Below, one piece after another: positions 16,385 through 25,510 of a stretch of DNA of 64,000 bases. Numbering within the stretch: position 1 is the first letter of the stretch; the number at the start of each line of letters is the position of its first letter. The stretch is from Streptomyces sp. Ncost-T10-10d (GTDB lineage Bacteria > Actinomycetota > Actinomycetes > Streptomycetales > Streptomycetaceae): the NCBI RefSeq assembly GCF_900091955.1, contig NZ_FMDF01000035.1, forward strand, positions 1 to 64,000, given 5' to 3'. A program made the translations under genes and the position numbers. The notes under the pieces are model-generated. The model was not told the origin of the DNA. It saw nothing but the letters and a program-made list of their open reading frames with translations, and did no database searches.

Positions 16385-17116
16385 ATGGGAAGCACAGGCA
16401 CGGTTCTGCGTGAGTTGCGCGGTGCACAGAAGACGGCCAAGGGGGTGTCGCTGTACTCGCGGTACGTGAACCGCCCGGCCGGACGGGTGTTCGCGGCAGG
16501 TGCATACCGCATCGGACTGACACCGAATCAAGTCACGCTGGTCAGCGCGGCATTCACCTTCACCGCCATCGCCTCGGTGGCTCTCGTCCGGCCGTCCTGG
16601 GGGCTCGCGATCGCGGTGTACGCGGGGCTCGTCATCGGCTTCGCCTTCGATTCGGCCGACGGGCAGCTGGCCAGGCTGACCGGCAGGGGAGGTCCGGACG
16701 GCGAGTGGCTGGACCATGTCGTCGACTGCGCCAAGATGATTCTCGTACACACCGCCGTACTGATCTCGTTCCAGCGGTTTTTCGATCTGCCGGCCGAGGG
16801 CTGGCTGCTCCTGCCGCTGGGCTTCCTGTTCACCGCCGTGCTGACCTTCTGCGCCGGGCTGCTGCGCGAACAACTGGGCAGGGCGGCCGCCTTGCCCGCG
16901 GCGGGCAGCGGCGCCGCGGTCCCGGTGTCCCGGGTGCGGGCCGTGGCGCTGCTGCCCGCCGACTACGGGGTGTTCTGTCTGGTGTTCCTGCTGCTCGGCG
17001 ACCGGACCGCGTTCCGCATCGGTTATGCGGTGCTCGCCGTCGTCCACGCACTGTTCCTGGTGGCGTTCCTCGCCAAGTGGTTCAGGGAGCTGACAGCGCT
17101 CCGGAGTGCGGACTGA
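16385..17116 (+). CDS. CDP-alcohol phosphatidyltransferase family membrane protein
   Basis: A 243-residue integral membrane enzyme. The family signature D-x2-D-G-x2-A-R-x8-G-x3-D-x3-D is intact: FDSADGQLAR near residue 86, then GEWLDHVVDCAK. About six hydrophobic segments follow the family pattern. It transfers a phospho-alcohol from a CDP-activated donor, or a phosphatidyl group to an alcohol; the acceptor is unknown. GGGGGGCGT before the ATG at 16385 fixes the start. Its 3' end overlaps the oppositely oriented cytidylyltransferase by 35 bp. A CDP-donor-using enzyme beside a CTP:alcohol-phosphate cytidylyltransferase suggests the two supply and use the same CDP-linked polyol, perhaps for decorating or anchoring the exopolysaccharide. 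Confidence 0.88.
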   Translation: MGSTGTVLRELRGAQKTAKGVSLYSRYVNRPAGRVFAAGAYRIGLTPNQVTLVSAAFTFTAIASVALVRPSWGLAIAVYAGLVIGFAFDSADGQLARLTGRGGPDGEWLDHVVDCAKMILVHTAVLISFQRFFDLPAEGWLLLPLGFLFTAVLTFCAGLLREQLGRAAALPAAGSGAAVPVSRVRAVALLPADYGVFCLVFLLLGDRTAFRIGYAVLAVVHALFLVAFLAKWFRELTALRSAD

Positions 17117-17531
17117 CGAGCGTGTCCAGCGCCCGGCGCAGCTGGGTGCTGGACGTGTGCACGGTGTACGGGAAGTAGACCACCTCGACGCCGACCTCGG
17201 CGAAGTCCCGCTCCAGCCGCTTGCCCTTCTCGGTGTCCCGCCAGTCGTCCCCCTTGAAGATGACGTCGAACCTGACCTGCTGCCAGGTCTCGACCTTGTC
17301 AGGCACGGTCTCGACGAACGCGGCGTCCACGTAGCGGACGCTGCGTACGATCTCCAGCCTTTCCGGCAGCGGAATCACCGGTTTGTGGCCCTTGGCGAGC
17401 GCGGCCATCTCGTCCGAGACGACGCCCGCGACGAGGTAGTCGCACTGACTGCGGGCATGCCGCAGGATGTTGAGGTGCCCTATGTGGAAAAGGTCGTAGA
17501 CCCCCGGCGCGTAGCCGACCCTGTGCACCAT
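17082..17531 (-). CDS. Glycerol-3-phosphate cytidylyltransferase-like protein
   Basis: A 149-residue nucleotidyltransferase of the TagD/GCT type. Seen: GYAPGVYDLFHIGHLNIL near residue 5, containing the HxGH nucleotide-binding motif, VSDEMAALAKGH near 38, and HTSSTQLRRALD near 125 replacing the usual RTxGISTT. It would join CTP to a polyol phosphate. GGGGGGAG lies 8 nt upstream of ATG 17531. It ends inside the CDP-alcohol transferase gene (convergent 35-bp overlap) and is divergent from the glycosyltransferase at 17741. Substrate glycerol-3-phosphate is inferred from family resemblance only; ethanolamine-phosphate or another polyol phosphate is possible. Confidence 0.87.
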   Translation of the reverse strand: MVHRVGYAPGVYDLFHIGHLNILRHARSQCDYLVAGVVSDEMAALAKGHKPVIPLPERLEIVRSVRYVDAAFVETVPDKVETWQQVRFDVIFKGDDWRDTEKGKRLERDFAEVGVEVVYFPYTVHTSSTQLRRALDTLVSPHSGALSAP

Positions 17532-17740
17532 CCGTTCTCTCCCCCCACGGTGAACGTGATGTCCGTGTCCGCAGCAGTTGTCCGGACATGGCATCCGGTG
17601 CTGCGGGATATCGGTATCGGTGTTGATGGTGCAACGACCTTACTGTGAAGACCACTTGCGCATCTCGTGAACGGATAAGCTCACTTTTGGGGCTGTTCCT
17701 TGGGGGGAACACAGAATGTCCGGGGGGAAGGCGAGCGTCC

Positions 17741-19006
17741 ATGTCCGATGCCGATCGTCGCAAGCCGTTCGAAGACCGCATGCTGCTGGTCGTCTCGACC
17801 AACTACGCACCGGAGCTGACGGGCATCGGCCCGTACGCCGCGCAGCTCGCCGAGCACTGGGCCGCGTCGGGGGCCGAGACCCATGTACTGACCGGTATGC
17901 CGCACTACCCGTCCTGGCGTACCGAAGCGGAGTACCGGGGCGTGTGGCGGGTCACCGAGAAGCGGGCCGGGGTCACCGTCCACCGGCGGAGACACTATGT
18001 GCCGCCACGCCAGACGGCCCTGCGCAGAGCGGCGTTCGAGGCCACCGTGCTCGGGCACGGTCTGCTGTCGCCGCCGGTTTCGCGTCCTCCGGACGCGGTG
18101 ATCTCCCAGATGCCGAGCCTAGCGGGCGGTGTCATCGGGGCCCGGCTGGCGGGCCGCCAACGAGTCCCGTACATACCGGTCGTGCAGGATCTGATGGGTG
18201 CCGCCGCCGCGCAGAGCGGCATCCGGGGCGGGGGCCGAGCGGCGGCCGTCGCCGCGGCGGCCGAACGCTACGCGCTGCGCGACGCCGCCCTCGTCGGAGT
18301 CATCCACGAGAGTTTCGTCCCGCGTGTCACCGAGTACGGCGTGGACCCGGGGCGCATCCGTGTCGTCCCCAACTGGTCGCATGTGCAGGCGCCTTCGGCG
18401 GACCGTGCGGGGACCCGGGCAAGACTCGGCTGGAGCGAGGGTGCTCCCGTGGTCCTGCACTCCGGGAACATGGGACTCAAACAGGGCCTGGAGGTCCTGG
18501 TCGACGCGGCCCGGCTGGCACCGGAGATACGTTTCGTGCTGATGGGGGACGGGAATCAGCGCGAGGCGCTGCTGGGGCGTGCGACGGGCCTGCGCAATCT
18601 CGACTTCCTGCCGCCGGCCGGCGCGGACGAGTTCACGGACATTCTCGCTGCCGCCGATGTGCTGGCGGTGACCCAGCGGGCATCTGTGCTCGACATGAGC
18701 GTCCCGTCCAAACTCACCTCGTACTTCGTCTCGGGCCGCCCCGTCGTCGCCTCGGTCGCCGACGGGGGAGGCACCGCCCAGGAGGTCCACCGGTCCGGCG
18801 CCGGGATCCTCGTCGCACCGGAGGATCCTGCCGCGCTGCTGTCAGCCGTACGCAAGCTCTTCGAAGCGCCTGCCGAAGCGGACCGGCTCGGCGCCAACGG
18901 ACCGCAGTACGTCGCACGTCACCTGAGCCGAGAAGCGGGCCTGGCCCGCTTCGACGCACTGCTCACCGAGGTCCTCGCGGACGCACAAGGGAGACCACGC
19001 CGATGA
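17741..19006 (+). CDS. GT4 glycosyltransferase, WcaI-like
   Basis: A 421-residue GT-B retaining glycosyltransferase. Seen: N-terminal LLVVSTNYAPELTGIGPYAA near residue 10, typical of WcaI-like enzymes, VLTGMPHYPSW near 55, the linker-region motif VVLHSGNMGLKQGLEVLVDA near 235, and the donor-site region VPSKLTSYFVSGRPVVASV near 325. The ATG at 17741 (behind GGGGGGAAGG) is preferred to an upstream in-frame ATG. It starts an operon of three genes joined by 4-bp ATGA overlaps: this gene, the Wzz-like protein and the flippase. WcaI acts on fucose-type intermediates in colanic acid synthesis, which agrees with the GDP-fucose genes in the same locus, but the donor here is unproven. Confidence 0.88.
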   Translation: MSDADRRKPFEDRMLLVVSTNYAPELTGIGPYAAQLAEHWAASGAETHVLTGMPHYPSWRTEAEYRGVWRVTEKRAGVTVHRRRHYVPPRQTALRRAAFEATVLGHGLLSPPVSRPPDAVISQMPSLAGGVIGARLAGRQRVPYIPVVQDLMGAAAAQSGIRGGGRAAAVAAAAERYALRDAALVGVIHESFVPRVTEYGVDPGRIRVVPNWSHVQAPSADRAGTRARLGWSEGAPVVLHSGNMGLKQGLEVLVDAARLAPEIRFVLMGDGNQREALLGRATGLRNLDFLPPAGADEFTDILAAADVLAVTQRASVLDMSVPSKLTSYFVSGRPVVASVADGGGTAQEVHRSGAGILVAPEDPAALLSAVRKLFEAPAEADRLGANGPQYVARHLSREAGLARFDALLTEVLADAQGRPRR

Positions 19007-20691
19007 CCCAGCCGATCCGCGCCCTGGAGGACCAGGACGAACCCGCGCTGCTGAGGGACCAGTTCCGTCAACTCCTGCGCTATCGCGCACTGCTCGCCTC
19101 CGGCGTCGCCCTCGGACTGCTCGGCGGCGGCTGGCTCGCCCTGAGCGGCGAGGAGAGCTACACATCGACGGGCGAGGTGGTCGTACGCTCCGCCGTCTCG
19201 GACCCCTTCGCCGCGGGTGCCTCCGCCGACAAGGGCATCAACATCGGCTCCGAGCGGCAGACCGCCGTCAGCGACACCGTCGGCACCCTGGCCGTCGGCT
19301 CCCTGGCCAGGCGCGGCGACCGGGTGGAGGTCGGGACCCTGCTGTCCGGCCTCCAGGTCACGAACCCGCCGAACACGCTCGTGCTCCGCTTCTCCTACAC
19401 CGGCCGCACCCCCGCGCTGGCGAAGTCGCGGGCCGAGGCGCTCGCCGACGCCTATCTGGAGATCCGCAGACAGCGCACCGAGGACAGCATCGCCAACATG
19501 GTCGACGGCTACCGCGCCCAGCTCAAGCCTCTCACCGAACAGCGCGATCAGCTGGCGGAGCAGGCCGGGACGAGCAACGACGTGACCAGCGCACGAGCCA
19601 ACCTCGTGGTCTCGATCTCCGAACTGAGCAGGAAGATCTCGGAGTTGCGCGCCCTGGACACCACTCCCGGCTATCTGACGAAGAAGCCCGTCGCACCCAC
19701 AGAACCCACCGGTGCGGGGCTGCCCCTGCTGCTCGGACTCGGCGGTGTCGTCGGGCTCGCGCTCGGGCTGCTCCTTTCGTGGGTGCGCCTGGTCTTCGAC
19801 CCGGCCGTGCGCTCCACCCGGGAGCTGGTCCGTTCGCTCGGCGCCCCGCTGCTCGGCACCCTGCCCAGGGAACGAGCATCCGCGGGCGCGCTGCTCGCCA
19901 TCGGGCGGAGCGGGAGCCGGCTCGCCGAGGAGTACCGGGCGGTCGCCTTCCGGCTCGCCTACGACCCGTCGTTCGCCCAGCGCCGCAGACTCCTGGTCAC
20001 GGCCCCGCGCGGGGACAACGACGCGGCGGCCGCCGCCGCGGTCAACCTGGCCGCGGCCTTCGCCGAGATGGGACGTGACGTACTCCTGGTCGAGGCCGAT
20101 CTGCGCACCCCCTCGCTGGCCAGGGACCTGGGCCCGGCCGTGCAGGGCGCCGGGCCGCGCTGGGCATCGGAGGGCGAACGGGCCTGGCCGTCGGACAGCC
20201 GGATGAATGTGGACGTACCCGGGTCGGGTGCCTTCACCCTGATAGCGGGCCGACGCACGGACAACGTCCCCCGCGCCCTGACCTCCGCGCCCGTCGGACG
20301 GATCGTCGCCGAGGGTGACCGGCCGGGCGCCGTCGTCATCGTGCTGGCCCCGCCCGTGCTCTCGTACGCGGACGCCGTCGCACTGATCGACCGGGTGGAG
20401 GGTGTCGTGGTGGTCTGCGACCCGCGCGAGGTGCACCGCAGCGACCTGGAGCGGATCCGCGAGATCATCGGTGCGGCAGGAGGCTCCGTGCTCGGCGCCC
20501 TGTTGCACCCCGGCCGGAACCGCTACGAGCGCAGGGCCCGCAAGAAGGCCGGCCGACGCCGCACGGGCGGCGGCCGGTCCGGATCCGCTGCCGGCCGGAA
20601 CGACGGCGGCCGCGGCGGCCGGGCGCACACCGGTGACCCGGCCGAGACGCTCGGCCTGCGCACCTTCGACTCCACCGCGGGACACAGATGA
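19003..20691 (+). CDS. Wzz/BY-kinase-like polysaccharide copolymerase with degenerate P-loop
   Basis: A 562-residue protein. N-terminal Wzz-type part: cytoplasmic start, TM1 about residues 28-47, an extracytoplasmic region with helical heptads (about 150-215), TM2 about 240-262. The C-terminal half resembles a bacterial tyrosine kinase/MinD ATPase: LLVTAPRGDNDAAAAAAVNL at about 330 occupies the Walker A position, and VLLVEADLRTPSLARDL at about 365 is Walker A'. The usual GxGKS/T is absent (no Lys or Thr/Ser), so ATP binding and autophosphorylation are doubtful. No Tyr cluster ends the chain; instead the tail is Arg/Gly-rich. Likely role: chain-length control and scaffold for polymerase and flippase. 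Coupled by ATGA overlap at both ends. Confidence 0.85.
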   Translation: MTQPIRALEDQDEPALLRDQFRQLLRYRALLASGVALGLLGGGWLALSGEESYTSTGEVVVRSAVSDPFAAGASADKGINIGSERQTAVSDTVGTLAVGSLARRGDRVEVGTLLSGLQVTNPPNTLVLRFSYTGRTPALAKSRAEALADAYLEIRRQRTEDSIANMVDGYRAQLKPLTEQRDQLAEQAGTSNDVTSARANLVVSISELSRKISELRALDTTPGYLTKKPVAPTEPTGAGLPLLLGLGGVVGLALGLLLSWVRLVFDPAVRSTRELVRSLGAPLLGTLPRERASAGALLAIGRSGSRLAEEYRAVAFRLAYDPSFAQRRRLLVTAPRGDNDAAAAAAVNLAAAFAEMGRDVLLVEADLRTPSLARDLGPAVQGAGPRWASEGERAWPSDSRMNVDVPGSGAFTLIAGRRTDNVPRALTSAPVGRIVAEGDRPGAVVIVLAPPVLSYADAVALIDRVEGVVVVCDPREVHRSDLERIREIIGAAGGSVLGALLHPGRNRYERRARKKAGRRRTGGGRSGSAAGRNDGGRGGRAHTGDPAETLGLRTFDSTAGHR

Positions 20692-21932
20692 AGGCACGGA
20701 CCGCGATCGTCTGCTCGGTCGCGGACCAGGGCGTGGCGGCGCTCACCAATATCCTGGTGCTGGTGGCCGCCGCCCGGCTCTCCACGGTGGCCGACTTCGC
20801 CCGCTTCTCGGCGGTCTACCTCGTCTTCACCGTGCTGCTGGGGGTATCCGGCGCCTACACCGGGCAGCCGCTCGTGCTGCGGCGCGGCGAGAGCGACGAG
20901 GTGTGCGGCGCGTGCCGGTCGGCGGTCGCCTTCACCCTGCTCACGGCGGCCTCGCTCGGCGCCCTGCTCGCCACCGTCTGCCTGATGCTGCCGGGAGCCA
21001 CCGCTCGTGCCCTGATGATGCTGGGGCTCGTCCTGCCGGTGGTCCTGGGGCAGGACACCATGCGTTACGCCTTCTCCACCCTGCACCTGCCGCACCTGGC
21101 GCTGGCGGGCGATGCGCTCAGACTGGTCTGTGTGCTGGGCGCGCTCGCCGCGCAGCCGTACGGTGCCCCGGCGGCCCGGCTCGTCGGCGTCTGGGGGCTG
21201 TCCGCGCTCCCCGCCCTCCTGCTGTCGGCCGCCCTGCTGCACCGCAGAGCGGCCGGTACGAACCTGCGGCTCAAGGTCCTGCTGCGGAGAGGGCATCTGG
21301 GACGGCGCTTCGTGGTGGAGTTCGGGGTGGGAAACGCCACCAGCCAGCTCTCCGTGCTCGGACTCGGCATGGTCGGCAATCCGCTCGTGGTGGGCGCCCT
21401 GCGCGGTGCCACCACTCTCTTCGGGCCGCTGAACGTGCTGTTCACCTCGGCCACCGGCTTCGGCCCGCCACTGCTCGGACGGCTCGCCTCCGAACGGCGC
21501 AGGGTACGCGCCGCAGCGATGCTCGCCGCGGTTCTGGCCGCCACAGCCGCCGCCTGGGCCATCGCACTCGCCCTGCTGCCCGACGGCATCGGCCGCCATC
21601 TGCTCGGCGACACCTGGCCCACGGCCGCCGCCCTGCTCCCCGCGACGGGCAGCCAGTACGCGGCGATGGCCGTCGGCACCTGCGGGCTGCTGGCGCTCCG
21701 GATGCTCGACCCCCGTACCACCCTTTCCATCCAGGTGATCTTCTCGCTCGCCGCCGTCGCCTTCCTCACCGGTGGCTATGTGCTCGGCGGGGTGCCGGGC
21801 GCGGCCTGGGGCCTGTGCCTGGGATCCGTCTGCAAGGCGGTGGCCACCTGGACCCGGGTGGTCCGGCTCGGACGCCGCACCGCGGTGGAACAGGCGCCCG
21901 TCAGTGCGAGCGCTGTCCGCTCCGGCTCCTGA
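20688..21932 (+). CDS. Wzx-like polysaccharide flippase
   Basis: A 414-residue membrane protein with about 12 predicted hydrophobic segments, in the MOP/oligosaccharide-flippase superfamily. Seen: N-terminal Gln/Asn-containing helix VADQGVAALTNILVLVAAAR, LGVSGAYTGQPLVLRRGE near residue 52, and a second-half repeat starting FGVGNATSQLSVLGLGM near 213. It should move lipid-linked repeat units across the membrane. Its ATG overlaps the copolymerase stop by 4 bp. Its 3' end overlaps the convergent Wzy-like gene by 32 bp. Sequence signatures of this superfamily are weak, so the call rests on topology, length and neighbours. Confidence 0.78.
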   Translation: MKARTAIVCSVADQGVAALTNILVLVAAARLSTVADFARFSAVYLVFTVLLGVSGAYTGQPLVLRRGESDEVCGACRSAVAFTLLTAASLGALLATVCLMLPGATARALMMLGLVLPVVLGQDTMRYAFSTLHLPHLALAGDALRLVCVLGALAAQPYGAPAARLVGVWGLSALPALLLSAALLHRRAAGTNLRLKVLLRRGHLGRRFVVEFGVGNATSQLSVLGLGMVGNPLVVGALRGATTLFGPLNVLFTSATGFGPPLLGRLASERRRVRAAAMLAAVLAATAAAWAIALALLPDGIGRHLLGDTWPTAAALLPATGSQYAAMAVGTCGLLALRMLDPRTTLSIQVIFSLAAVAFLTGGYVLGGVPGAAWGLCLGSVCKAVATWTRVVRLGRRTAVEQAPVSASAVRSGS

Positions 21933-23415
21933 AGCTGGTGATCAGCAGCAGACAGAGCGCCGCGATCGCCAGTTTCCCGACGGACTGCAACAGCGGTCCG
22001 CGCAACAGAATGAAGGTGTACCCGGCGATCAGCGGCGCGGCGATGGCCAGAACACTGCCGGGGCCCGGGCCGTCCCGTGACACCGCCCGCGCGTATCGTC
22101 GGTCGGTGCGTGCGGCGACGTACCCGATCAGCGCGAGACCGCCGACCATGCCCGGAGCGCCGAAGTCGACCCAGAGCTCGGTCCACAGCGGCGCCGACAG
22201 GTTGGTCATGTTCATCCCCATCCACTGGCCGACGCGGACCCCCGTGTCCTCCGGCTTGCCGCTCCACACCGACCGGGGCACGAAGAAGAGGGCGGAGCCC
22301 GCCAGTTGACGCCCATAGGTGTGGCCGCGGGTCTCGACCCAGGTAATGGTGTTGGCGAACATCACCGTCTGGTCGTAGTCCTTGGTGGCCAGCGGCTCGA
22401 AGACCGACGACGAATCCACCGGCCGGTACCCGGCGCTGTCGTAGCGGAACCGGTCCGCGTACGGAAACAGCACCAGCGCCCCGACCACCCCCATGGCCAG
22501 CACCGACCGGTACATCGCCGCGCTGCTCGGGAACGCGGTGAACAGGAGCGAGACCAGTACGGTCAGGAACCAGTAACGGGCGTTGGATATCGGGTTGTTG
22601 ACGACGAGGTTGACGATCAGCAGCGCGCACCAGACCAGAACCGTCGAGGGGGAGCGCCGGGCCCTGCGCGAGGTCACCAGGCGGCGTGTGCAGAAGAGCA
22701 GTCCCAGCAGCGCGGGCACCGTGCCGAAGCCCTTGAGGAAGGCCGATCCCACGTTGGACTGGCTCGACGCAACCCCGCTGACCGCGACCGAGGCGCTGAT
22801 CTCCTGGCGACTGGTGAAGAAGATCGCGGGCCCGCCGAGCTTCAGGATGTAGTAGCCGCTCGCCGCGAAGGCCAGCACCACCAGCAGCCTGAGCCGCATC
22901 CGGTGCGCGGTGGCCGGACCGCTTCCGGAGCGTGCGGTGACCCGGCGGCGCAGCGGACGCCGGGACGCCAGCAGCGCCCCGAGGTCGAACGCGGCGCACC
23001 CCACCAGGATCAGCGCGATGGCCGTCATCAGATCCGACCGCGGTCCCACCATCGGGGTGGGGGTCTGCCCGATGACCGCCTGGGCGAACGGGGCCACCCC
23101 CATCGCGATGTACACGAACATCCAGAACACGCCCTGCAGCAGACGCCGCCGCGTGGACAGAATCATCGTGGCGAGCCGGGCTCCCGCGTAACACGTCAGC
23201 ACGAGCTGCAGCCAGTACGCGGTGTCGCGGACGCCCGTCCCCGGCTGCGCGGCGATCACCGCGGGCAGGAAGCAGACCAGGCCGAGGATGAGAGGAACGG
23301 CCAGGGCCCGCGACAGCATCGCCCACGACATGGGCTTCGCCGGCGGCTGGACCGGGTCTTGCGGGCCGTGCTCCGGTACGGGTGCGGACGGCGCCGCCTC
23401 GTGCACGGACGTCAT
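21901..23415 (-). CDS. Wzy-like O-antigen/exopolysaccharide polymerase
   Basis: A 504-residue protein with 12 or more hydrophobic segments and a large loop in the second half (roughly residues 310-410, with VETRGHTYGRQLAGSALFFV and VGQWMGMNMTNLSAPLWTEL), as in Wzy and other bacterial polysaccharide polymerases. It is expected to join repeat units outside the membrane. ATG 23415 is preceded by GGGGAG; an upstream GTG at 23445 is in frame but less likely. Divergent from the glycosyltransferase at 23521. Convergent 32-bp overlap with the flippase. Identification is by topology and context. Confidence 0.78.
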   Translation of the reverse strand: MTSVHEAAPSAPVPEHGPQDPVQPPAKPMSWAMLSRALAVPLILGLVCFLPAVIAAQPGTGVRDTAYWLQLVLTCYAGARLATMILSTRRRLLQGVFWMFVYIAMGVAPFAQAVIGQTPTPMVGPRSDLMTAIALILVGCAAFDLGALLASRRPLRRRVTARSGSGPATAHRMRLRLLVVLAFAASGYYILKLGGPAIFFTSRQEISASVAVSGVASSQSNVGSAFLKGFGTVPALLGLLFCTRRLVTSRRARRSPSTVLVWCALLIVNLVVNNPISNARYWFLTVLVSLLFTAFPSSAAMYRSVLAMGVVGALVLFPYADRFRYDSAGYRPVDSSSVFEPLATKDYDQTVMFANTITWVETRGHTYGRQLAGSALFFVPRSVWSGKPEDTGVRVGQWMGMNMTNLSAPLWTELWVDFGAPGMVGGLALIGYVAARTDRRYARAVSRDGPGPGSVLAIAAPLIAGYTFILLRGPLLQSVGKLAIAALCLLLITSFRSRSGQRSH

Positions 23416-23520
23416 CTGCTCCCCGTTCCGTGGACCTGTGAACACTCTAACGAATCAACCCACTTGGGGGGTTTGGATGACTAGTCTGTAAAAGGTCGGC
23501 CGAGGTTGAGGGGAACCCTG

Positions 23521-24681
23521 GTGAAGATCCTGCACGTCGTCACGCTGCACACTCCGGACCATGCGTTCGGCGGTCCGACAAGGGTGGCGCTCAACCTGTC
23601 GAAGGTTCAGCGGGCCGGGGGCGACGACGCCCGCATCATGGCGCTGGGTGACGGCTTCGAAGGCCGGCTGCCGCGCGAGGTCGAGGGAGTGCCGGTCCAC
23701 CTCTTCCGGGCCCGCCATCTGCTCCCCATGTTCGAGGTCAGCGGAATCACCTCAGGTGCGCTCCTGCTCGCCGCCCGGCGCATGATGCGCGGCGCCGATC
23801 TCGTCCATGTCCATCTCATGCGTGACCTGGTGACGCTGCCCGTCGCACTGCTCGCGCTGGCCTCCCGCACCCCCCTGGTCGTTCAGACCCATGGCATGGT
23901 GGACCCGACCGAGAAGCGGGTTGCCCAGCTGACCGATCTGCTGGGGGTACGCAAGGTGCTGCGGGACGCCGACGCCGTGCTGCACCTGACCGAGAGGGAA
24001 CGCCTTGATGTGAACGCCGTTGCCGCACCGGTGCCGTTGACCCGCACCGTACGGCTGGTCAATGGCGTACGGCCGCAGGAGCTGGGGCCGGCCAGGGAGC
24101 CGGGGCGGCCGCCGACGGTCCTCTTCCTGGCCCGGATCCAGGAGCGCAAGCGCCCGCAGGACTTCGTCGCCGCGATGCCGACGGTCCTGGCCGAGCATCC
24201 GGATGCCCGGTTCGTGCTGGCTGGCCCCGACACCGGAGCACTGCCCGCGACTCTCGAACTCGCCCGCAGCCTCGGGGTGATGGACTCCCTCGACCATGTG
24301 GGAGCGCTCGACCACGAAGAGGTCCTCGCGGCGGGGCGGCAGGCCGATGTGTACGTACTGCCGTCGATCGAGGAACCCCTCGGCGTATCCGTCCTCGAAG
24401 CGATGTCGGTCGGCACCCCCGTGGTCATCACCCGCACCTGTGGCCTCGGCCCCGATGTCGCGGGGGCCGGGGCGGGCCGGGTGATCGACAGCCGGGTCGG
24501 CGAGGACGGGAAGAACGCGCTCAAGGTGGCCGGGGCGATACTCGAACTCCTCGAACCCGAGGCCAACGCCCGGGCGGGAAAGGCTGCTCGGGACCTGGTC
24601 AGTGAGCGGTTCACCATCGAGGTCGTGACCCGGACCCTCCGGCGGACCTACGAGGACGTGGTCCGCCGGAAGGGCCGCTGA
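23521..24681 (+). CDS. GT4 glycosyltransferase
   Basis: A 386-residue GT-B glycosyltransferase of family 4. Seen: N-terminal ILHVVTLHTPDHAFGGPTRV with the Gly-rich acceptor loop, DLVHVHLMRDLVTLP near residue 96, VVQTHGMVDP near 120, VLFLARIQERKRPQDFVAAM near 200 and the donor-site E-x7-E segment PSIEEPLGVSVLEAMSVGTP near 283. Start is GTG 23521 with GAGGGG 7 nt upstream; a TTG at 23506 is in frame but lacks a site. Its stop lies 1 bp from the stop of the convergent GT2 gene. Adds a sugar to the lipid-linked exopolysaccharide repeat; donor unknown. Confidence 0.9.
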   Translation: MKILHVVTLHTPDHAFGGPTRVALNLSKVQRAGGDDARIMALGDGFEGRLPREVEGVPVHLFRARHLLPMFEVSGITSGALLLAARRMMRGADLVHVHLMRDLVTLPVALLALASRTPLVVQTHGMVDPTEKRVAQLTDLLGVRKVLRDADAVLHLTERERLDVNAVAAPVPLTRTVRLVNGVRPQELGPAREPGRPPTVLFLARIQERKRPQDFVAAMPTVLAEHPDARFVLAGPDTGALPATLELARSLGVMDSLDHVGALDHEEVLAAGRQADVYVLPSIEEPLGVSVLEAMSVGTPVVITRTCGLGPDVAGAGAGRVIDSRVGEDGKNALKVAGAILELLEPEANARAGKAARDLVSERFTIEVVTRTLRRTYEDVVRRKGR

Positions 24682-24682
24682 G

Positions 24683-25510
24683 TCAAACCGCCTTCCCTTC
24701 ACGGGACTTGAGTGCGATCTGCCAGCGGTAGAAACTCATCGCCAGCGCGAAGTCGAAGCCCGCCCGCCCGTCGAGGAATCCCCGTCGGTACACATACATG
24801 TACGCGAACGACACCAGAGGCTTGAAGGGCGCCTTGTGGAACAGCTGCCCCTGGCGTGACTTCACCCTCCGCACCTGCTCCTTGACCTCGGGGTGGTGCT
24901 CCAGCCACGCCTCCCAGTCCGAGTAGCGGTTGTGCCGCTCGAACCAGGCGGTGACCGGGTCGAGGTCCTGGTGCTCGATCGGATTGCGGAGCGAGCCGGC
25001 CGACTCGGCGACCGGCTGGTAGTGGCCCTCGACCTCGCCGATGCCCGGCGCTTCGAGATCCCCGACCTCCGGGTACCGGCAGCGGGTGCGGTCGGTCAGT
25101 GACCGCTTGCGGATGGTGTACCCGTGCCGCAGCCGCTTCCCGGAGAACCAGTAACCCAGCGGTATGTCGTACGCCGCGGGCTTCGGCGCGCCGGGATCGG
25201 CGAAGATCTGCCGCAGCTCCGCCAGCAGACCGGGGCTGAGCCGCTCGTCCCCGTCGAGCAGCAGAACCCAGTCCAGGTCGGTGCGGACGTGGTCCAGGCA
25301 CCACTGCTTCTTGCGCGGATGACCGCCGTCCCAGGTGTACGTCATCACCTCGGCCCCGCACTCCTCGGCGATCTTCGCCGTGTCGTCCGTACTGTGCGAG
25401 TCGACGACGACGACCGCCTCGAAGTGGCCGAGCACCGACTTCACCGCCTCGGCGATGTTCAGCCCCTCGTTCTTCGTGGGGATCGCCACGGCTATCGGCA
25501 GCTTGCTCAT
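24683..25510 (-). CDS. GT2 family glycosyltransferase
   Basis: A 275-residue GT-A enzyme. Seen: VAIPTKNEGLNIAEAVKSVL near residue 8, VVVVDSHSTDDT near 35, and LLLDGDERLS near 83, whose Asp pair binds the nucleotide sugar and metal. The C-terminal part (HRYP/HQDLDPV and SFYRWQIALKSREGK) resembles WaaE/KdtX-like enzymes. Its start overlaps the stop of the upstream lipoprotein gene (25507-25510). It is the last gene of the minus-strand set gmd - small protein - LamG protein - lipoprotein - GT2, all overlapping by 4 bp, so it is very probably one mRNA. Adds a sugar to the repeat unit; donor unknown. Confidence 0.9.
   Translation of the reverse strand: MSKLPIAVAIPTKNEGLNIAEAVKSVLGHFEAVVVVDSHSTDDTAKIAEECGAEVMTYTWDGGHPRKKQWCLDHVRTDLDWVLLLDGDERLSPGLLAELRQIFADPGAPKPAAYDIPLGYWFSGKRLRHGYTIRKRSLTDRTRCRYPEVGDLEAPGIGEVEGHYQPVAESAGSLRNPIEHQDLDPVTAWFERHNRYSDWEAWLEHHPEVKEQVRRVKSRQGQLFHKAPFKPLVSFAYMYVYRRGFLDGRAGFDFALAMSFYRWQIALKSREGKAV

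Noticed and set aside
17694..17711. TGTTCC/GGAACA inverted repeat before the first GT4 gene
   Set aside because: Only 6-bp arms with a G-rich spacer that overlaps the likely leader; no second copy before other exopolysaccharide genes, so not called as an operator.
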